Source of the DNA: a virus
DNA length: 37,318 nt
Reading direction: 5' to 3' (one strand)
IMG/VR virus record: IMGVR_UViG_3300046538_000290
Span: 1 to 37,318 of that record
The notes beneath the pieces are model-generated. The model did not search any database. It was given only the letters and a program-made list of their open reading frames with translations, and was not told the DNA's origin. The number at the start of each line of letters is the position of its first letter. Positions within the stretch are counted from its first letter, which is position 1. A program made the translations under genes and the position numbers. Shown piece after piece: positions 8,452-15,976 of the stretch.

Positions 8452-8652
8452 CTACTGTTCGATTTCGCCGTCTTTGATACCAAGCAGCACGGCGGCTCGA
8501 TGTGCCTCCCCACGGCGACCTTTGATCCGACCGTTCAATAGGTCGCTGACTAAATTTTTGTTCAGTCCGTGTTTGCGACTGAACTCTGCAATGCTGACGC
8601 CTTTTCGATCGAGAGCCGCCCGGGCTTGCTCGTGCGTAACAGTGGCGGGCAT
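8452..8652 (-). CDS. Cro-like helix-turn-helix protein
   Basis: 66-residue DNA-binding protein with a helix-turn-helix in GVSIAEFSRKHGLNKNLVSD (about residues 18-37). It is the first gene of the leftward early operon and is divergent from the XRE repressor gene, the standard place of Cro. AAGGGGA lies seven bases upstream of the ATG. Its product probably binds the same intergenic operators as the repressor. The next gene starts about 30 bases downstream. It is typical in size for a Cro/YdaS-like protein; the exact subfamily is not certain. Confidence 0.8.
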   Translation of the reverse strand: MPATVTHEQARAALDRKGVSIAEFSRKHGLNKNLVSDLLNGRIKGRRGEAHRAAVLLGIKDGEIEQ

Positions 8653-8698
8653 AGTGTTCCCCTTGTTGGTTTATGTTTATTTGCGTTTGTCTGTGGTG

Positions 8699-8727
8699 AT
8701 TCTTGGTCAAAAAAATGATCAAGTCAA
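8699..8727 (-). promoter_or_regulatory. Early lytic promoter with operator dyad
   Basis: On the minus strand TTGACT (8722-8727) and AAGAAT (8699-8704) are 17 bases apart. The spacer is filled by a dyad on the plus strand, TTGGTCA-AAAAAA-TGATCAA (8703-8722, one mismatch between arms). A repressor bound there would cover the early promoter. A related half-repeat, GGTGACTAAAAAAATG, follows at the repressor start. Inferred from sequence only. Confidence 0.5.
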
Positions 8728-8744
8728 TGGTGGTGACTAAAAAA

Positions 8745-9092
8745 ATGCTCATAGCGGATCGAGTGGGTGAACGCCTCAGGGAAGAGCGCGAGCGCTTGGG
8801 GTTAAATCAAACTGATTTTGGTGTGCTTCTTGGGGTCAGTCGGGGCACGCAGAAAAATTACGAATTAGGAGCAAGCTCTCTCGACCTGCGATACGTGACG
8901 GCGCTTGAAGAACGCGGTGTTGATGCGGCATACGTGCTCACCGGCAGGCGATCGACTCCATTGGGTCAACTTTTTAGCGCTTCGGAAGAAGAGTTGATAA
9001 ACCAGTTCAGAATCATCTCCGATGATGATCAAAAAGCGATTCGCCGCTTCCTTGAAGCCATGGCAGACGATGCGGCCCGCCATAGGTCTTAA
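8745..9092 (+). CDS. XRE-family prophage repressor (short, no peptidase domain)
   Basis: 115-residue protein with an N-terminal XRE helix-turn-helix (RVGERLREERERLGLNQTDFGVLLGVSRGTQKNYELG, about residues 5-42) and a short C-terminal helical part. There is no S24 peptidase domain, so RecA-stimulated self-cleavage is not expected, as in P2 C; induction would need another signal or an antirepressor. The ATG at 8745 is chosen because GGTGGTGA lies upstream, whereas the ATGs at 8715 and 8727 have no ribosome-binding site and fall in the operator region. It is divergent from the Cro-like gene and should keep the prophage silent. Confidence 0.85.
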   Translation: MLIADRVGERLREERERLGLNQTDFGVLLGVSRGTQKNYELGASSLDLRYVTALEERGVDAAYVLTGRRSTPLGQLFSASEEELINQFRIISDDDQKAIRRFLEAMADDAARHRS

Positions 9093-9193
9093 CTTGCAAC
9101 AAAGCACATGACTCATTAGTCGCATTTCCGTTTCAAACCTGTTTGCCGCCCCGATAACGTCGATTCAGCAATGCACGTTATGGAGTAGTAAGC

Positions 9194-9379
9194 ATGTTGG
9201 ATCGCAAGAAGAACGATCACACCTCGTTTGATACCACTGAGTTCGACACAACCGAGCTCACCAATATTGAGCGTCGTCTGATCGATCTGTACCGCCGGCT
9301 AAGTCATGTGGAGAAGCAACAAGTCCGCCGTGTGGTCGAGATACTGGCAATCAACCCAAAAGAGCCGGTAAGGAGCTGA
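9194..9379 (+). CDS. Small hypothetical protein beside the repressor
   Basis: 61-residue, strongly charged protein (MLDRKKNDHTSF...) with a repeated FDTTE motif near the N-terminus and a helical C-terminal half (LIDLYRRLSHVEKQQVRRVVEIL). GGAG lies seven bases before the ATG. It follows the repressor by 101 bases on the same strand, so it may be expressed in the lysogen. The helical part resembles the end of some phage repressors, suggesting a repressor-associated role, but no function is known to me. Confidence 0.6.
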   Translation: MLDRKKNDHTSFDTTEFDTTELTNIERRLIDLYRRLSHVEKQQVRRVVEILAINPKEPVRS

Positions 9380-9434
9380 CCCCCCATTTTTGAATGATTC
9401 CGATCGCCGATGCTCCCGTGTTGGCGGTCTGACT

Positions 9435-9692
9435 CTACGCCACGGCCTGCGATCCCAACTGTTCGAACAGCTCCCGCTGTTTAGCCCTGGGCATGTCGCG
9501 CAGACGGTCGAACAGCATCCTTTCAAATGACTGCGCCGACGGGCTCAGCGTGTGTGAAAACGTCAGGTTTGCCACCCATGTGTGCCCGCACTTTGCGTCC
9601 AGGCACTGGCAGTACAGCTTCACAAAATCCATGGTCACTTCTTCCCGCGAAGCGATGCGGCCTTTGTGTCCGCATTTGCATACAACTCTCAT
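9435..9692 (-). CDS. ogr: Ogr/Delta-type zinc-finger late activator
   Basis: 85-residue protein of the Ogr/Delta family, which in P2 and P4 binds upstream of late promoters and recruits RNA polymerase. The zinc-binding part is MRVVCKCGHKG...LYCQCLDAKCGHTW with five cysteines in the first third, followed by a conserved LSPSAQSFERMLFDRLRDMPRAKQRELFEQLG tail. GGGAGGG stands six bases before the ATG at 9692; the longer reading frame upstream does not match the family. It lies alone between the repressor block and the portal gene, leftward. It most likely turns on the head, tail and lysis operons. Confidence 0.85.
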   Translation of the reverse strand: MRVVCKCGHKGRIASREEVTMDFVKLYCQCLDAKCGHTWVANLTFSHTLSPSAQSFERMLFDRLRDMPRAKQRELFEQLGSQAVA

Positions 9693-9720
9693 TGTGTCCC
9701 TCCCCAGGGGCAGCTGATCG

Positions 9721-9747
9721 CCACCATATTGCCACAATATGTAGTGG
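9721..9747. promoter_or_regulatory. Dyad upstream of ogr
   Basis: CATATTG-CCA-CAATATG (9725-9741) is a perfect inverted repeat with outer CCAC/GTGG arms. It lies 29 bases upstream of the ogr ATG and just after the portal stop. There is no T-run, so an operator for ogr expression is more likely than a terminator. Confidence 0.45.
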
Positions 9748-9767
9748 CATTCTCTCTGTTGGGTTCT

Positions 9768-10796
9768 TCATGTAGTGGTATCCACTGCCTCTGGCTCTGC
9801 TCGCCAGCTAAATCGCCTATCCTCTCTGAGCGTGTCATTCAGCTGGTTGAACAGCTGGCAGATCGGCCGGATTTCGTTGCTGGTGTACACCCTATCGATC
9901 TTCTCGATGTCGCCGAAGCCGCCGGTATTTTCCGGGATGATGCCGGCCAGCGCCGGGTTCATTCGCCAGGCGGCGATGACGTCGTTTCGCGTGATGTTTT
10001 TCACCTTCTCCAGTTCGTCCTTGGCCTGGAAGTCACCCACCGGAATGATCTGAATCGCGTTCTCCTTGCCGTTGGGGATGTTGACGAACATCGAGCGGAA
10101 GTTGCCCACACCCTTGCTGGCACTGATCTGTGCGCGCAGCTCGTCCTCGTCTTCTTCGGTCAGGTCGGGGTCGTTGGTGTAGAAAATGTATCCCGCGTGC
10201 GCGCCATTGCTGTAGTAGCGGCGGCGGAACAGGGTCGCGGCTTCGTTGAGCAGCAGCGCCTGCAGGCCGCCCAGGTAGTCCGGTACGCCGTAGATATTCT
10301 GTTCCACGTCGTAGTCCAGGACGTGTTCGATCTCGTTCTCTTCAAACTCCATTTCCTTATTGTCGGGCAGCAGCATCACAAACCCGCCACCCACCTTGAC
10401 CCGCATGTTGATCGCCGGCAGGTGCTGCAGCTCCAGCACCTGGCCAAAAGCATTTCTATGGCGAAGCAGATACGCCTCGCCGAACACCATGTAGTCCAGG
10501 CCGGCTCGTCCCATGGTCTGCGTGCTGCAGCCGAGGGAGGCGATGAACTCACGCAGCAACAGGTTGCGCTTGAACTTCGGAATAGCGCCGTGGTGCGCGT
10601 TGGCGCGCAGCAGCTTGGCCAGGCCAACCCGGGACACCGGCGGCTTGTAGATTTTGCCGTCGTCGCTGGGAAACACCCCCACGTACTCGCCGATGTTGCC
10701 TGACAGCACCTGCTCGGGCTCCCCGAACGTAAAGCTGCGCATGGGCTGCTGCGGTTGTTGAACTGCGGGTGGTTTTTTGTGTTTGCGGTTGGCCAT
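9768..10796 (-). CDS. Q: Portal protein (P2 gpQ / PBSX family)
   Basis: 342-residue phage portal protein, the dodecameric ring at the capsid vertex through which DNA enters. Recognisable segments are MRSFTFGEPEQVLSGN at the N-terminus, FGEAYLLRHRNAFGQVLELQHLPA, VPDYLGGLQALLLNEAATLFRRRYYSNGAHAGYIFY in the middle and NDVIAAWRMNPALAGIIPENTGGFGDIEKIDRVY near the end. Size is normal for P2 Q. It lies leftward immediately downstream of the terminase gene, the conserved Q-P order. No clear Shine-Dalgarno is seen, and its start lies within the reading frame of the upstream terminase gene, suggesting coupling. Confidence 0.93.
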   Translation of the reverse strand: MANRKHKKPPAVQQPQQPMRSFTFGEPEQVLSGNIGEYVGVFPSDDGKIYKPPVSRVGLAKLLRANAHHGAIPKFKRNLLLREFIASLGCSTQTMGRAGLDYMVFGEAYLLRHRNAFGQVLELQHLPAINMRVKVGGGFVMLLPDNKEMEFEENEIEHVLDYDVEQNIYGVPDYLGGLQALLLNEAATLFRRRYYSNGAHAGYIFYTNDPDLTEEDEDELRAQISASKGVGNFRSMFVNIPNGKENAIQIIPVGDFQAKDELEKVKNITRNDVIAAWRMNPALAGIIPENTGGFGDIEKIDRVYTSNEIRPICQLFNQLNDTLREDRRFSWRAEPEAVDTTT

Positions 10797-12591
10797 GGCT
10801 GCTGTGGTTACTCGTGACGTAGCGGCTGCGGCGCCGCTTGTTGGTGTTCAAAGGTTCGTTGGACAGAGCGTGCATCACCGCCCAGGCGATGTCGGCGTGA
10901 CCGGTGGCCTCAGTGCGCGAAGCGCTGTAGGTAATCTGGCCGCTGTTGGTCGATCCGCGCTTAATGGTCAGGAAGGCCTGGGCGATGTCGGTCCAGCCGG
11001 CATCCCACTCGATGCGGCTGCCTTGGATCGTGTCCTGGGCCTTGAGTACCAGGGCGTTTTTCGCTTCAAGGCTGTAGTGAATCGGCGTCGCCTTGGCGTA
11101 GAAGTCGCGCACCAGGTCGAACACGCCGTAGCCCACGCCGGTGACGTCGATGCCGATATGCTGGACGTTGAAGCGCTCGGTCAGCTTCTTGACCTGGGCG
11201 GCTTGGTAGGTGAACGAGTGGCCCCGCCAGCTGTGCTTCTCCAGGATCCGGAACTTCGCCCCAGGTTCGAGCGGCGGGGCGATGACCACGCAGGTGGCGT
11301 CGTCGCGGGTACGGCTCGGGTCATAGCCCAGCCAGACCGGGCTGTTGCCGAACGGGCGCTCCAGATCCGGGTTGTAGTCCTCCCACAACGACAGATCCGA
11401 GTAGCAGCGCTCAAGATCCTTGAGACTGAAAGCGCTTTGGGTGCTGTCGATGAACTTGCAGTAAAACAACTGCTGAAACTTGTCCTCGTCGTACTCCAGC
11501 TGCAGCTGCTCGAGGTCGAACAGATCGCAGCCGCCAGCGATCGCGTCGTCCAGGGTGATCGTCTTGCGCCACTGGCCGTCCGGGCACAACGCACCCTGCG
11601 TATAGGCCGACTCGCTGGGCCAGATGCCGCCGGCCTTCTTGCCGCGCTTGCTGTTGCGGAACTCTTCGCCCGACCAGAACGGGTACGCCTGGTGCGACAC
11701 CGCGCTGGGCGTCGAGAAATAGGTTTTACGCCATTTCTTGTGCGTGCCCATGGCGCTGGCCACGGTGCTCAATTTTTCGAAATCGCGGATCCAGAAATAT
11801 TCGTCCACGTAGACATGCCCGTGATAGCCCTGGGCGGTGCTGCTGTTGGTGCTGAGAAAGCGCAGTTCGGCGCCGTTGCTGAGGGTGATGGGGTTGCCGG
11901 TCAGCTCGATGCCGAACCACTGTTGGGCAAACTGGATGATGTAGCTGCGGAAGATCTCGGACTGCGATCGGCTGGCGGACAGGAACACCTGGTTGTCACC
12001 GCTCAGCACGGCGTCCATGAACGCTTCGCCGGCGAAGTAGTAGGTCAGACCGACCTGCCGGCTTTTGAGGATGTTGCGGACTCGGCGCGTCAGCGGGTTC
12101 TGTTTCGCCTCGAACAGCTCTTTCTGGTAGCCGTACATCTTGGAGATGAACTTATCCAGGAAGTCCACTTCGGTCAGGCCGCTGATGTCGTTCTTGGTCT
12201 TCTTTTCGCGCTTCTTTCCGCCACCATCGCCCCGATCACGGCGCTGGCCTGAGGGGCGCTCCCGGGGCGCGTCCGGACTGTCGGACGACGCTGCCGGCGC
12301 AGGCTTGGCCGACTGCTTAATCAGGCGTTCACGCAGGGTGGTCAGGCGCTCCAGTTCGTCGAGTTCGCCCTTTGATAGCGTGTCGACTTTCTCCAGGATC
12401 AGGGTGATCCGCCGGCTGATGGCGGTCAGCGGTTCCTCGTCCGTCAGCATCTCGTCCCAGCATCCTTGGCGGATCCAGTAGTAGACGATTCGGATATTGG
12501 GCAGCTTCAAATGCGCCTGGATTTCCTTCACCGAACAACGGCGCAGGTAGAGGCGTTTTGCGGCTTCTTTGACTTCGGTTGGGTAGTTCAT
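10549..12591 (-). CDS. P: Terminase large (ATPase) subunit, P2 gpP-like, with overlapping tail
   Basis: 680-residue terminase ATPase/nuclease that cuts and pumps phage DNA into proheads. It has an N-terminal helix-turn-helix (CSVKEIQAHLKLPNIRIVYYWI), an ATPase motor with KSRQVGLTYYFAGEAF and SASRSQSEIF, a Walker B-like GHVYVDEYFWI and a nuclease domain with WLGYDPSRTRDD and HIGIDVTGVGYG. The start at 12591 fits the family N-terminus MNYPTEVKEAAKRLY. Homologues end near 590-600 residues, close to the NEPL motif at about 10850. Here the frame stays open another 83 codons inside the portal gene, giving a low-complexity tail. This is either a lost stop or a small frameshift; the core enzyme looks intact. 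Confidence 0.88.
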   Translation of the reverse strand: MNYPTEVKEAAKRLYLRRCSVKEIQAHLKLPNIRIVYYWIRQGCWDEMLTDEEPLTAISRRITLILEKVDTLSKGELDELERLTTLRERLIKQSAKPAPAASSDSPDAPRERPSGQRRDRGDGGGKKREKKTKNDISGLTEVDFLDKFISKMYGYQKELFEAKQNPLTRRVRNILKSRQVGLTYYFAGEAFMDAVLSGDNQVFLSASRSQSEIFRSYIIQFAQQWFGIELTGNPITLSNGAELRFLSTNSSTAQGYHGHVYVDEYFWIRDFEKLSTVASAMGTHKKWRKTYFSTPSAVSHQAYPFWSGEEFRNSKRGKKAGGIWPSESAYTQGALCPDGQWRKTITLDDAIAGGCDLFDLEQLQLEYDEDKFQQLFYCKFIDSTQSAFSLKDLERCYSDLSLWEDYNPDLERPFGNSPVWLGYDPSRTRDDATCVVIAPPLEPGAKFRILEKHSWRGHSFTYQAAQVKKLTERFNVQHIGIDVTGVGYGVFDLVRDFYAKATPIHYSLEAKNALVLKAQDTIQGSRIEWDAGWTDIAQAFLTIKRGSTNSGQITYSASRTEATGHADIAWAVMHALSNEPLNTNKRRRSRYVTSNHSSHGQPQTQKTTRSSTTAAAHAQLYVRGARAGAVRQHRRVRGGVSQRRRQNLQAAGVPGWPGQAAARQRAPRRYSEVQAQPVAA

Positions 12592-12643
12592 GGGCCGCAG
12601 TCTATGCGGCGAAAACGCTGGAAACGCGGGGTTAACTTCCTTG

Positions 12644-12706
12644 ATCCGCCTATATCGCGGATATAGGAGAAGGGCGCATTTGAACCGTTTGTTTGGGGGC
12701 AAACGG
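12644..12706. promoter_or_regulatory. Divergent late-gene control region with dyads
   Basis: The 162-base gap between terminase (leftward) and scaffold (rightward) holds a perfect dyad CCTATATC-GCG-GATATAGG (12649-12667), an overlapping dyad ATCCGC/GCGGAT (12644-12662) and a second perfect dyad CCGTTTG/CAAACGG (12685-12706). In P2 relatives the late promoters and Ogr sites lie here. No exact match to the P2 consensus TGT-N12-ACA was seen, so the binding protein is open. Confidence 0.5.
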
Positions 12707-12753
12707 CTCCCTATCGTGGCGGCTCATTCAACGATTGAGCGCAGTTATCACTC

Positions 12754-13680
12754 ATGCCCCGTTCCCTTGTCTCCTACTGGAAACGTGTTGCCACCAGCGG
12801 CCCGACCGTCGATGGCCGCGAGATCCTTCCCCAGGAACTGCGCGATATCGCGGAGACGTACAACCCAGCGTTGTACACCGCCGTTATCTGGTGCGAACAC
12901 GAGCGTTGGTTCGGTTCTTTCGGGACTGTATTCGCGGTACGCCTCATTGAGGACGCCGAGGATCTGGAGCCTGGCCAAGTCGCCCTTGAAGCGCAGCTGA
13001 AGCCTAACGACAAGTTGCTGCGCCTGAATGACGCCGGCGAAAAGGTCTTCACCAGCATTGAGATTCGCCCGAATTTCCGTGGCCGTGGCAAAGCCTATAT
13101 GACCGGGATCGCGGTCACTGACGAGCCCGCCAGTGTCGGTACTCAGGAACTCTATTTTTCCAGCCGGACCAGTCGGGACGCTTACTACGCCGCATCTGTC
13201 GAGCTGGGCACCTTCCACGAAAACGAACCCAAGGGCGAGCTGGGCAAGCTCACCGCGCTGCTGACTGGCCTGTTCAAGCGTTTCAGCGCTGAAAACAGCC
13301 CCACCGAAACTACCCCGCAAACCCCAACCGAGAGCAAACCCCCAATGGATGAAGCTACCGCAACGGCTTTAAAAGCCCTGCTGGCGCAGCTGCTGGTCGT
13401 CGCTGCCGGCATTCAGGCCGTGATCGAGCCTGCAGCCGAAGAAGCACCAGAACCCGATCAGGCCCCGATCGATGACGTAAGCGCGGCAGTGGACGAAATC
13501 GTTGCCACTGCAGAAGAAGAGCGCGAGTTCGCACGCAAGGGCGGCGGCTCCAACAAGGCCGTATTGGCTGCACTGTCGAACCTGCAAAAGCAGTTCACCG
13601 CACTGCAGAACACCACCACTGGACGTCAACTGCCGCGCACCACTGGCGCAGCTGACAAAGCCAAAGCGCGGGTGCTCTGA
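12754..13680 (+). CDS. O: Capsid scaffolding protein/protease (P2 gpO)
   Basis: 308-residue scaffold with an N-terminal serine protease and a C-terminal scaffold part. In P2 this protein guides capsid assembly and cleaves the head proteins. Candidate catalytic triad residues are Asp20 (GPTVDGRE), His49 (WCEHERW) and Ser127 (EPASVGT), matching the P2 Asp-His-Ser order. A Pro/Thr-rich linker (about 186-202) leads to an Ala/Glu-rich helical scaffold and the basic end RTTGAADKAKARVL. It starts the rightward late operon, with the major capsid gene one base after its stop. A clear ribosome-binding site is lacking, but the start fits the family. Confidence 0.92.
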   Translation: MPRSLVSYWKRVATSGPTVDGREILPQELRDIAETYNPALYTAVIWCEHERWFGSFGTVFAVRLIEDAEDLEPGQVALEAQLKPNDKLLRLNDAGEKVFTSIEIRPNFRGRGKAYMTGIAVTDEPASVGTQELYFSSRTSRDAYYAASVELGTFHENEPKGELGKLTALLTGLFKRFSAENSPTETTPQTPTESKPPMDEATATALKALLAQLLVVAAGIQAVIEPAAEEAPEPDQAPIDDVSAAVDEIVATAEEEREFARKGGGSNKAVLAALSNLQKQFTALQNTTTGRQLPRTTGAADKAKARVL

Positions 13681-13681
13681 C

Positions 13682-14698
13682 ATGGCCAATCTGAGCGCCT
13701 ACGGCGCGAAAATGTATGCACAGCTGCAGCTCGACATCGCCGAAACCTATGGCGTTGAGTTGGCCAGCAAGCAGTTCAGCGTAGATCCGACGATCGCCCA
13801 GGAACTGAATGACGCGATTACCGCCAAGTCGGATTTCCTGCAGCGCATCAACGTCATTCCGGTGACCGAGATCAAAGGTCAAAAGGTGTTTATCGGTGTT
13901 TCTGGCCCCGTCACCGGCCGCACTAACACCAAGACCACCGACCGCGAAGCCAAAGACGCTTCGGCGCTCGATGACAGCACCTATGAACTGTCCTCGACCG
14001 AATCCGACGTGGGCCTGCCGTACGCGAAAATCGACGCCTGGGCCAAGTTCCCGGACTTCCACCAGCGCTACTCGGCCGCCGTACAGAAACAGATCGCCCT
14101 GGATCGCATCATGGTCGGTTTCCATGGTACGCACGCTGCCGTGCAAACCGATATCGACGCTTTCCCGATGTTGCAGGACGTGAACAAGGGCTGGCTGCAG
14201 CAGGCGCGTGAGCAGATCCCGGCTCAGGTGCTGAAGGAAGGTAAGACCGCCGGCAAGGTAGTGCTGGGAGTGGATGGCGACTACGCCAACCTCGATGCCC
14301 TGGTGCATGACACCAAGCAGATGGTGGACGAACGTCTGCGTGATGGCGGCGACCTGATCGCCATTATCGGTACTGACCTACTGGCGGCCGATAAGGCGAA
14401 GTTGTACGCCAAGCAAGGCGACGTGCCGACTGAAAAAGAGCGCATCGAAGAAGCCCAGGTGATCGCCACCTACGGCGGTCTGCCGAGCTTCAGCGTGCCG
14501 TTCTTCCCGGTCAACGCCGTGGTGGTCACCAGCTGGGGCAACCTGTCGATCTACTTCCAGGATTCGAGCTGGCGCAAGCAAACCGTGGAGAACTCCAAGC
14601 GCTCCCGCGTTGAGGATTACAACAGCCGTAATGAGGGCTACGTGATCGAGCAGCTGGAGAAGTTCGCGATGACCGAGAACGTGGAGCTGGTGAAGTGA
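13682..14698 (+). CDS. N: Major capsid protein (P2 gpN)
   Basis: 338-residue major head protein of the P2 gpN family. Marks are the N-terminal YGAKMYAQLQLDIAETYGV segment, FLQRINVIPVTEIKGQKVFIGVSGPVTGRT, the FPDFHQRYSAAVQKQIALDRIMVGFHGT region and a C-terminal RRNEGYVIEQ-like segment. The N-terminal 30 residues are probably removed by the scaffold protease, as in P2. The start at 13682, one base after the scaffold stop, is chosen since the family begins here; the longer in-frame reading lies inside gpO in another frame. It forms the icosahedral shell. Confidence 0.94.
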   Translation: MANLSAYGAKMYAQLQLDIAETYGVELASKQFSVDPTIAQELNDAITAKSDFLQRINVIPVTEIKGQKVFIGVSGPVTGRTNTKTTDREAKDASALDDSTYELSSTESDVGLPYAKIDAWAKFPDFHQRYSAAVQKQIALDRIMVGFHGTHAAVQTDIDAFPMLQDVNKGWLQQAREQIPAQVLKEGKTAGKVVLGVDGDYANLDALVHDTKQMVDERLRDGGDLIAIIGTDLLAADKAKLYAKQGDVPTEKERIEEAQVIATYGGLPSFSVPFFPVNAVVVTSWGNLSIYFQDSSWRKQTVENSKRSRVEDYNSRNEGYVIEQLEKFAMTENVELVK

Positions 14699-15417
14699 GC
14701 CTGGCCCTTGCGCACAAGCGCCGCATCCAGGCCTTGGGGGGCGCAGCCTTAGCCGCTGCTGCAGCGGCACCGGTGACGTATTCCCCGGCGGAAGCGCTGA
14801 GTAGCCCGGCCAATGCCCGCAAACACCTGCTGCTGATGGAAGCGTCCCTGGATCAGGATCTGGAGCGCCTGAGCGCGCTTAAGAACCTGGCCAGCAAGCA
14901 GTCGCTCAAGCGTGAGGAACTGCTGCCCAAGTACCAGGACTTTATCCAGCGTTACATGGAGTCGGGCCTGGTGATGCCGAACCGCGTCCTGGTGCAGGTG
15001 ATGGTCTGGCTGTTCGACACCGAGCAGTTCGAAGACGGGTTGGAGCTGGCGGACTTTGCGATCGAACAGGGCCAGCAGATGCCGGAGCGCTTTAAGCGCC
15101 GCGATGTGCAGACCTTCGTCGCGGATGCGGTGATCGAGTGGGCTTACGCGGAGTACAACGCCCAGCGCAGTCCGGAGCCGTACCTGTCCGACCTGCTGCC
15201 GCGTGTCGATGATGAATGGGAGCTGACCGAACAGATCCCGTCCAAGTACCACAAGTTGATCGGCATGCGCGCTATGGAGGCCGAACAGTGGGAAACCGCG
15301 CTCAAGCATCTTGAGCGCTCCACTGAGTTGTATTCGAAGGCCGGCAACGAGACCCGCATCCAGAAGTGCCGCAAGGCACTGGCCAAACAAGTGACCGCCA
15401 CCACCGGCGCCGAATAA
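14695..15417 (+). CDS. M: Terminase small (endonuclease) subunit, P2 gpM
   Basis: 240-residue gpM-type terminase subunit that works with gpP in cutting at cos. The start is GTG at 14695, overlapping the capsid stop by four bases. The N-terminus (LALAHKRRIQALGG) is followed by an Ala-rich stretch, a conserved helical region (ARKHLLLMEASLDQDLERLSALKNLASKQSLKREELLPKYQDF) and VMVWLFDTEQFEDGLELADFAIEQGQ. The C-terminus has TPR-like helices (ETALKHLERSTELYSKAG). Length agrees with P2 gpM. It sits between capsid and head-completion genes, as in all P2 relatives. Confidence 0.92.
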   Translation: MSLALAHKRRIQALGGAALAAAAAAPVTYSPAEALSSPANARKHLLLMEASLDQDLERLSALKNLASKQSLKREELLPKYQDFIQRYMESGLVMPNRVLVQVMVWLFDTEQFEDGLELADFAIEQGQQMPERFKRRDVQTFVADAVIEWAYAEYNAQRSPEPYLSDLLPRVDDEWELTEQIPSKYHKLIGMRAMEAEQWETALKHLERSTELYSKAGNETRIQKCRKALAKQVTATTGAE

Positions 15418-15514
15418 CCGACTACCCCCCAGCGGGGAACTGTGGACGTGTGTCTGCCATTTATGGCCAGCCCCACGAAAAACAGTCTCCCCGCCCTAAT
15501 TTGAGCGGCCAGCA

Positions 15515-15976
15515 ATGAGCTTTTCAGGCAAACCCACCACCTTTGTGGAACAGGCGATCGAGAACGACGGCTTTTGGCCGAACCTCTCCGTGTCCGAGTT
15601 CCAGAAGGGTTACCGCCTGCCGGCGGAGTTCCTGGGCGAGCTGCTGACCGACGCACTGACCATCGCGATGGCCGAGGTCAACGCGGACCTGTCCACGCTC
15701 AAAGCCCGCTGGCAAGCCGTCGGCATCACCCACGTCGAGTCTGCGGATTCCACGCTGCTGCCTGAGCGTGCCTTGAAGGCCAAGCTCTACAAACGCGCTG
15801 TGTATTGCCGCGCCAAGGCCAGCGCGCTGCAGCAGTTTCCAACCGTGACCCGCCGCGAAAGTGCAGAGAACACCGGCAAGGAAGCGCCAGAGCGTGAGGA
15901 CACGTTTCTGGCTTTCAGTCAGCAGGCCGTGCGCGCCCTGCAAGGCCGTGGCCGCATCACGGCGGCGCTGCTATGA
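15515..15976 (+). CDS. L: Head completion/stabilisation protein (P2 gpL)
   Basis: 153-residue gpL family protein, which closes and stabilises the DNA-filled head where the tail will join. Conserved marks are NDGFWPNLSVSEFQKGYRLP near the N-terminus, a basic ALKAKLYKRAVYCRAKA helix and the C-terminal SQQAVRALQGRGRITAALL. A 97-base gap after gpM, with a CCCC/GGGG hairpin near 15425-15437, separates it from the terminase gene; a late promoter or processing site there is possible. It overlaps the next gene by four bases. Confidence 0.9.
   Translation: MSFSGKPTTFVEQAIENDGFWPNLSVSEFQKGYRLPAEFLGELLTDALTIAMAEVNADLSTLKARWQAVGITHVESADSTLLPERALKAKLYKRAVYCRAKASALQQFPTVTRRESAENTGKEAPEREDTFLAFSQQAVRALQGRGRITAALL

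Noticed and set aside
10777-12252. 491-codon open frame on the plus strand
   Set aside because: Antisense to the terminase gene and made of the low-complexity Val/Ala/Arg pattern expected from GC-rich antisense codons.
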